DNA of 64,000 nt, from assembly GCA_007922305.1 (NCBI GenBank), contig ML677333.1, positions 17,367,272-17,431,271 on the forward strand, read 5' to 3'. Made by a program: the position numbers and the translations under genes. This document shows positions 56,820 to 64,000 of this stretch, piece after piece (position 1 is the stretch's first letter; the number at the start of each line of letters is the position of its first letter). Under the pieces are notes generated by a model. The model saw nothing but the letters and a program-made list of their open reading frames with translations, searched no databases and was not told the origin of the DNA. The stretch comes from Dermatemys mawii (lineage: Eukaryota > Chordata > Testudines > Dermatemydidae).

Positions 56820-57660
56820 TAGCACGAAGTTTACATTCAGAGTCAAGGAACTGTAAGTCTCCTTAAGCACATCACGATCACTTTGGCATGACGCACCTCA
56901 TATAGGGACATTAAATCCCTCGCCGTCACCAATATCATTTGCACCCCAGATTCAACACAAGCTACAGAAACTGGTTTTTCACTCTGGCAAGCCATGTTCG
57001 CATGTGGATGTAGCTCAGAAGTTAACTGACCCAAACTCCTAAATTCATTTAAGTGGATGGTGAGGGAAGGGCAAAGGCTTATTGGCAGGGGGAAAGATAG
57101 AAATGATATCTGGAATGGAGGGGGATAACTAAGGAGTGGGATCAGCCTTCAGTTGACTGCTGTGTCACAGAAATACCTGGTGACTCTTGACTTCATTTCC
57201 CACCCCCAGAGTGGAGGCCAAACAATTCTCTTTCCTCCTACCCCAGCTGATTCACTAAATTGTTTTATTCCTGCCTGGCACTACAGATAGCGAGGCTGAC
57301 GTAACCCTTTCGAGAACCTGTGATGTAAGACCTGTTTGGGGATTACAAGCATTCTGCTATAACAACTCCATGGGGTCGCTGGCAGACAGCACCAATTAAA
57401 GCAGCCCTTAGAGTGCCTGATGCAAAGCAAAGTAGCCTTCAAAGTCATCTTTGCACTCCTCTCCTAGGTTGCACTGTGCACTCTTTAGTTGCAGCCAGGA
57501 TTAGTGCCAGTCTTTTTGCTACGTAAGAGAAGATCAAATCTTCTGCTTGCTTGGACGTATTAGAACCAAAAAGAGGTAGGTACACGTTTCCTTTGAACGT
57601 GTAACTGAAGCAGCATAGGGTCTCCAAACCCTTGTGGATGAGGCCCATCAGATCAACTTT
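56820..57660. promoter_or_regulatory. CpG-retaining, repeat-free patch (candidate conserved element)
   Basis: About fourteen CpG dinucleotides lie between 56824 and 57605, against very few in the surroundings, and no repeat family was recognised. A CRE-like TGACGTAA occurs at 57297-57304. A 67-codon minus frame (57648-57445) with several CpG-bearing codons lies inside but matches nothing known to me and lacks convincing splice sites. It could be a conserved enhancer or an unrecognised exon. Confidence 0.3.
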
Positions 57661-59702
57661 GCTTAACTTTTAATGGCTGAGTGTACAAACCCTCTGTAGA
57701 GAACAGCCTCAAACAATTAGTGACTGCCCGGAAAAAAAGGCAAGTTAGTTTGATACTAGATAGAGATGTTCAGTCTCATCTCAGTACATGAGAAGTTACT
57801 GTAATTGGAGTAAAAAGGCAGAGCTTTCAAAAGACCCTGGAGATTCCTCATGCTAGGAAACAACATGATTTTATGTTTATATAGCAGAACATAATATTAT
57901 GCATATCAATACAGAATGAACACCTGTATAACTATGTACAGTGACTGTACACTTTTTTTAGGTCAAGAGGTGAAAGAATCTACTGCAAAGTGTAAAGGGA
58001 ATTATTTTTCAACTGTCTCCACTGCCAAGTCTTCTGTGCACTGAGTGGGAATAAACTCCATATTTCTAAAAGGGATGATGCTGGGGTTAAAGCTATTCAA
58101 GGGCAACATTAACTTCTGTACTGCTATTTACATGAAATTTGTGGCCTAGCAATTATTTCTGGGTCATCCACAGAAGAAGTTGTCCTCTGCTCTTTAGCAG
58201 AAAGTATATATAGGAATTATTTGTGGGTTACTGCACACATCTCTAGTCATTAGTTCACTGTTCATCTGAGGAGGGTGATTACTTTAACAATCCAAGCATC
58301 ACAAGACACTTGGAGATGTGCTTGACATTTTATTTGCCTACATTAACATTATTTCTTTGTGAAATAATTGGTTTTTATTGGTGAAAAAATGTCCTTTTTA
58401 AAGCAGTAAGCGGAGTGAGTCTGAACTAAAGAAAGATTTTTCTTCACACAAAATTTGGAAGAGGAAAGGGAACTTGTTGCACATGTGTAATCTGCAAATG
58501 AAAGGAAAACTGCAGGGACCTCAATGCAAAGTAACATGTTAAGCATAATTCCAGAACCAGTTAGTTTATTCCTCATACTTATGCCATCAGTTTGCAATTC
58601 TTCCTCCACTGTCATTGCTCTTTAGCACCTTACATACAAAGATTATGATGCAAATTTCTCTGTAGCACTTCACTAAACTGGTCTCAAGCACTTTATGCAC
58701 AAACTTTGAACATTTAAAACATATCTATTGATTTCTTATATTAAACTCTAGATTGTACCAACAGATTTGAGGAATGAATCTCATGAGATTATGCCATACT
58801 CCTAAAAGTGTTCTTCTACAGATGCTCCCCTCTGATGTTGGGGTTAACAAATCCTCAAAGGGGAGTATTTTCAGCATCACATACCACTAAACCACATTCT
58901 ACCATTCTGACACTGGAATAAATGAAAACCAATTCACATGACATTACTGCAGATTTGCTATGGATTAGTTGATAAACATCAGTAATTTCTTCTATTTTAG
59001 TTAGGCGGTTGTACTGCAGCCCTCCCCGTTAACACCTGAGTGTCTTCTCAAACTGAATGAGAGAGCTTGTGGGAGTCTGATTATTTTCAGAGAGGTCCCT
59101 GGGGAAGCATTAGCACGCAAGCACATTAAGTAAACTGCTGCTAGTTTAACTAGTTCTATTTGTTGCAAACAATTTGTTAGTTATATATGGCACTTTTTTC
59201 TGTTAATGAGTTATCCATGAACTGATCATGATCTTTATGGATTTGTTTATTGTTCAATGAATAGTTCTTGCAACCATAATAGTTTTTAGTAAAAAAGAGG
59301 AGAGAAAATGATTCCTATAATTTCCTGTCCCTGCTTATCTTCTTACCACTGAGTACAAGGCAAGCATCTCAACCACTAGACAATGCTTCCTTTCTTTTTG
59401 TAAAGTTTAGGTTATCCGGTGAGACAAAAGTAATTATACCACGTAACTTAGGTGCCCAGTCACAGAGGCCAAAGATCAAATTTTTTCAGGAACATTTGCT
59501 ATGCAACTTCATGATCTATGGGTTTTCATGATACTCAGAGTTTTGAACTTTAAAGAAAACTAAAAAAGAAATGTCAGCTGTTTGTGATGAACCAGGAATG
59601 TTTACCAAAGATAACTACAGTGACTGGCTATTTATCTGTGCATTTTTAAATTAAGAAGGAGTTTTGTTAATTGCTTTGGACAATCATAGCCAAATTCTGT
59701 TC
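57661..59702. other. AT-rich sequence, no gene
   Basis: Short chance frames and a tRNA-like SINE scrap at about 59335-59400 (CCACTGAGTACAAGGCAAGC). Nothing else was recognised. Confidence 0.45.
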
Positions 59703-59705
59703 TTA

Positions 59706-59998
59706 GGCCATGTCTACACTCCTGGCTAAATTGCCACTGCTGCAATCAATGCAGAGATGACAATTTAGCTAGTCTAGTGAAGACTTGCTAAGTTGATGGG
59801 AGAGTGCTCTCTTGTCAACCTCTACTCCATCTCCCCAATAGGCAGAAGCTATGTCAACTGGAGAGTGTCTCCCACTGACATAGCACAGTGTAGACACTGC
59901 TGTAGGTCCACATAAGTTACATCGATTTCAGTTATATAATCTATGTACCTGAACTAGTGTAACTTAGATCAATTTAAATCATTAGCGGAAAACAGCCC
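59706..59998. mobile_element. Harbinger-type MITE with TTA target duplication
   Basis: It begins GGCCATGTCTACACTCC and ends GAAAACAGCCC. TTA flanks both sides (59703-59705 and 59999-60001). The start resembles the 1267-4424 Harbinger terminus (GGSCWTGGTTACACT), so a Harbinger transposase may mobilise it. It is 293 bp, non-coding. Confidence 0.7.
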
Positions 59999-60001
59999 TT
60001 A

Positions 60002-61067
60002 GTTACACCAGCATGAATCCAAAGTTACCCCATTAAAGATAACTGGGCTACTCAAGATGTAGACTCCATGATAGTAGAATTTGACTCCATGGGGTAGGAA
60101 AATTCAAAGGCTCTTTACCTCAAATATGAAAGAAGGTATGTGTCATTTTGTGGCATGTTTCAGGCTTATTATTTAAATGAAACCCATGTTAAAAACTACA
60201 TTTTTTTGGCTCTGAGGTAAAAGCTAGGGTATGTTTGACCTCAGACAGAACTGACATGATGCAGCCAAAAAGTGCCTATGGGACATGGCTTTCCCTCCAC
60301 CAGCCTGAATGCAATATGTTAGAAAACTGCTATATCCTTCATTGGATTTGTGGTTAGCTGGATGTTTTCACTAAAATGATCAGCAGTTTAATAGTTAATA
60401 TTAATGCTTAAAGCCTTCTGAATTCAAGGGAAGAACTTGTGTTTAAAGTTAGGCATATGCGTAAGTACCTTGTGTATCCCATAATTGCAACCCTCACCCC
60501 AAGGCTTATCAGGAATCCCCTATAATCTTCTATACTGCATCCTAAGCCTCCTGCTTTTCTCCAGAAATATCTAGAAGGCAGTTGGCCATCAATACAAAAA
60601 TCAACAGCCCATTGACTAAATGAGACATTTAGAGGAAGAGTAAAATAAGTTGAATTTAATATCAAATTAAATAAGACAAGGAACACTGCCCTGAACATAT
60701 TATTCATTTACATACATGATTTCATAAAAACCTACATTTTGTGGTTACCTGAGATTGCCACAGAACTTCCACGCTTCTTCTTCATGGGGCCATAAATTGA
60801 GATCTGAAACATCACAGACATGCAAGGTTTTACATATTCATTACTCTTACGCCAGTCTTCTCTGTGGTACTGAGTGGAGATAGCATTATGTCACACATAA
60901 ATGGGGATATTACACACTCAGTCACCAAGGCACAAGTACTTTTTGGTATTCAGTAGGGTAGCCATTTGAAGTTGGGATTGCTTTGGTTTGTGAGAAGTGG
61001 TTTCCACACCCTTTTGTGTTGTCGTTGTTGTCATCATGTGGTACATTCATCACAGGGGTGCCTCATA
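60002..61067. other. AT-rich sequence, nothing recognised
   Basis: The start (GTTACACCAGCATGAATCC) resembles an amniote repeat scrap. The rest is unassigned. Confidence 0.4.
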
Positions 61068-61071
61068 GTTG

Positions 61072-61752
61072 TGTCTGAGGAATCAGCTCTCATCTGGTGT
61101 GGCACCCTCTTCTGTCATTCACTCACTCCATGGCCTCTTACTCTCTCTGTGATTCGGTATGCTCCTTCTTCCTGGCTTCTAGGGTTTCAAAGTCTCACCA
61201 GTGTGGCTGATTGATTGGATATTATTCCTGGAATCTTCCAATTCAAAACTAAACTACTGCACCAGCGGCTACTAGGAGAACTCAGGCTTGCCCACTAATC
61301 CCAGATCCAACCCTGGGATCCTACAATCAACATCAAAGGTCTACAATCTCTGACCTAGCTACTCTTTTCCTGGGCTGCTTCCTACTGCACCTCCAACAGG
61401 CTCTCTTTTTCACCCCTCTGTGTAAACCCTTCCCTCAGAGTCATGATCCCAGGCCTTCCTCCCTGGGTTTCCGCCTTTTCCCATTCTGAGCCCACAGAGC
61501 AACTGCTAGTTTCCATACTGCAACCCGTTTTTTCTGTTGCAAATTTCCTGACTTTATACCTTAGCCAGCTCCCCTTCCTACTCTCCCCACCCCAAACACA
61601 CACACACACCCTACTCCACCTGGGATTTATCAGACATTAATCATTTTCAGTCAAGCTAGACTCTCTACCAGGTGTGGCCCACAAGACCAATTGGCTCTAT
61701 CTGCACCACTTTAACACCTTTAGGGCTGGTGTGGGGTGAACACCCCATCACA
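61072..61752 (-). repeat. Solo LTR with 4-bp target duplication
   Basis: On the minus strand it starts TGTGATGGGGTGTTCACCCC and ends TTCCTCAGACA. GTTG flanks both sides (61068-61071 and 61753-61756). A TATAAAG motif lies near 61555 on the minus strand and a short (CA)n run at about 61593-61606. Size and style match 53683-54352. Confidence 0.75.
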
Positions 61753-61756
61753 GTTG

Positions 61757-63819
61757 TGCAGCTAGACTGTTGTGATGTGCAGATAAATTGCTGTTCATGC
61801 ATCCATAGATCTGAGGAGGAGGCTGATCTATAAACAGACTCAACTCCAAGAGGCCTTAATCACTTTGCTGCTTGTCTTATGTAATTGCTTAAATTTAAAC
61901 TCTTTTTTTCTCTTTGGCATGTTGTTACTGTGCCCAAAATGAGGCCAACATGAGACTACTGGAGCCAGGGTCCTCTCAACATGACATTTTCTGAAAAGAA
62001 GCACTCAGTATGGTCACTAGATGGAATTTCATCCACTGTTACACTGTGCCCAACCTGCTGATGAGAAAAATTAGCTGCAGGTCTAGATTTCTGGCCTCTA
62101 GTCAGCAACAATGTCTGATTCTTGACATTGCTATATGAGAAACAAGAGGTCAGTCAACTCAGGAAGCCTATAAATACAAAACTGCCAATTAAGGAGAGAC
62201 TGTCTCAAACCAAAGAGAAATAAACTCAACTTAACAACAAAAGCCCTGATAAAGCTCAGCAGGGAAGCTAATCAGAAAGACCTGCCCTTCAGGAACCCCA
62301 AGATGTAACAGAGTACATCTCAGAAGGAGATATCGGAGCAGAGAATAGCTGTGTGCTTTAGAACTTCTGCTAAGAGTTGCATAAACCAAAACAAAGGGCA
62401 AGAATATGTACAGAATATGGAAAGCTATGCTTATTAAAACTGTTAGTATGATAAGCCAAACCATCTCCAGGAATAGTGCACTGATACCCAAGGAAAAATA
62501 ATGTATGTACACACACAAATATACTTTTAAAACCCACCTTTCTTTCAAAAAATAATAAAGGTTACTAAGTGACAATAATAGACTTCCTTTTATCAGATCA
62601 TTTACAAAACCCCAAGCTCTCAAAAGCAAGGAAACAAACATTTAAGGCCATCTATCTAGTTTCTTGTATTGGTGTTCATTACTTTAGCATCCGAACAGGC
62701 AACTCTTACTTTGTCCACACACAAAACATGCAGTTATCTACTAAGACTAATGCCTTTATGCTTATTAAAGAGGCACTGTATAGATTTTGAGAGCCTTACT
62801 CCTTAACTATTCAATTCTTTGCTTTAACGTGCCTGGATTTTGTCAATTATGTAACAGCTAAATATAGTGTTGTCTCTCAGGAGTGTTATCTGTTTTACTT
62901 TAACCAACGTTTTATTTCATTTTAGAATTTCCCAAGATTTTTTTTTAATATCTTCCACTTTTTCTTTTGTGTAGACAAATGAAGAAATGGGAACATGGTC
63001 CTAAGCTGCTATGAATAGGAATAGTTCCCCTGTAGGCCAGGGAGCTACATTGACTGACACCAGCTGGAAATCTGGCCCATGGTTTTGTATATGCTAACTG
63101 AATGAGATGGAATAGGTCACATCATATTCTTAAATTACAAGAGTAAGCAGAGCTGGCCCAGCTAACAACAGAAAACTAAAATTCATATTTTCCTAGTAGC
63201 TTTGAAATTATTGCAGAAAAAATCTGTTAGTGAAAATGTACTGTCTAGTAGCAATACTCCACCCAAGTGCATCTGTAGGGCTAGTGGGAAGCACTCCTCA
63301 ATAAAATCCCATTGTATGTCACCAATACGTCACCCAAAACATTTGATTTAGTTGGAAATAGAACTTGTTCGTGACACTAGCCATGAATATATTTTGTCTG
63401 CCTTTTTATTTTTTCTGTCAGTTCCCATAATGGGGAATATTGTCTCATTTTCAAATAACTTCAGTTTCCTAAACATTTAACTATTCCTGCCCTTGAAAAC
63501 TTCCTGTTGTAAGAGCCAATGCAAGAATATAATCTATCGACATTTATAAAATGCCTATCTAAATTCCATGTAAAGTTTGAAGGACTAATAAACATGCCGT
63601 TTCTGAGAGTGAGGGAAACAAAGAAACGTTAAGCAAAGAAGTAATCAAGGTAAATATCCAATTGTCTTTTAAAACTCTGCATAAAATTCTCCTTTGTCTT
63701 CAGAGTAATCAGGCATGTTTCAAGCCAAACATATTTTTCAAGACAAAGTTAAACAGGGAGTCTAAAATGAAAGTTACGGAAGTTGATCATGAACTACTGC
63801 CTCTCCCTATTAAAAAAGC
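61757..63819. other. Intergenic sequence, no gene
   Basis: The 136-codon minus frame (62641-62231) is hydrophobic because the sequence is T-rich on that strand. It shows no family motif and no promoter or splice context. Confidence 0.45.
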
Positions 63820-64000
63820 CCAGGTAGGCGAGGCAGTATTTTTTACTGGACCAGCTTCTATTGTTTGACGGTACAAGCTTTCGAGCTACACAGAGTTTTT
63901 CTTCCAGTCTGGGGAAGGAAATCAGAGCTTCCTACTCAAGACCTGAAGAAGAGTTCTATGTAGTTCAAAGCTTGTACCTTCCACTGACAGAAGGTCAGTA
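63820..64000 (+). repeat. Turtle-type interspersed repeat, cut by window end
   Basis: CCAGGTAGGCGAGGCAGTAT, then GTACAAGCTTTCGAGCTACA and GACCTGAAGAAGAG match the family at 39966-40095. The second AAAGCTTGTACCTT is inverted to the first, giving a possible stem. Confidence 0.65.

Noticed and set aside
62231..62641. 136-codon hydrophobic frame resembling a membrane protein
   Set aside because: Hydrophobicity follows from a T-rich strand. No recognisable family, start context or conservation signal.
1..64000. tRNA, rRNA or CRISPR features
   Set aside because: tRNA-like boxes occur only in decayed SINE heads, no rRNA sequence was recognised, and the direct repeats are transposon-internal, without spacer arrays.

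Overview
The window looks like a non-genic stretch of a reptile nuclear genome, most likely a turtle. It has many CR1 LINE 3' ends, non-autonomous hAT and Harbinger elements, a Ty3/Gypsy element with a SCAN-like gag, a DIRS-type tyrosine-recombinase remnant, ancient MIR-like SINEs and AT-rich, CpG-poor filler. The organism call rests on recognising repeat families, not on a database search. No host protein-coding exon, rRNA, tRNA or CRISPR array could be supported. The only convincing coding sequence belongs to transposable elements.

Layout. 1-70 is an (AT)/(AC) microsatellite. 1267-4424 is a two-gene Harbinger transposon. It has a transposase with an uninterrupted reading frame on the minus strand (DD35E residues present) and a spliced Myb/SANT-like partner gene on the plus strand, broken by a TGA and a frameshift. 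8950-9650 holds a G-rich hAT end next to a small terminal-inverted-repeat element. Two hAT-type elements with 8-bp target duplications lie at 12898-13303 and 13610-13760. 14163-17393 is the 5' half of a minus-strand Gypsy element (LTR, primer site, gag, protease). It sits in a CR1 copy and has lost pol and its 3' LTR. A near-identical solo LTR lies in opposite orientation at 42169-42950. Further LTRs are at 19912-20447, about 20938-21810, about 24586-25075, 53683-54352 and 61072-61752. Three of these have 4- or 5-bp target duplications.

25260-25745 is a hAT split by a CR1, and 26900-27673 is a C-rich hAT. CR1 reverse-transcriptase fragments lie at 30975-31812, 48683-49508 and 50722-51549. A degenerate DIRS element spans about 33640-35420. 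40536-40773 has two adjacent near-perfect palindromes, the second with 44 of 45 paired bases. A compact near-perfect hairpin sits at 32008-32077. 59706-59998 is a Harbinger-type MITE flanked by TTA. 56820-57610 is a repeat-free patch that keeps unusually many CpGs and is the best candidate for a conserved host element.

How the parts relate. The Harbinger transposase and Myb-like protein normally act together, the second binding DNA and helping deliver the first. Here only the transposase frame is open, so the copy is probably non-autonomous in isolation. The rest is a layered record of insertions (Gypsy into CR1, CR1 into hAT) that allows relative dating.
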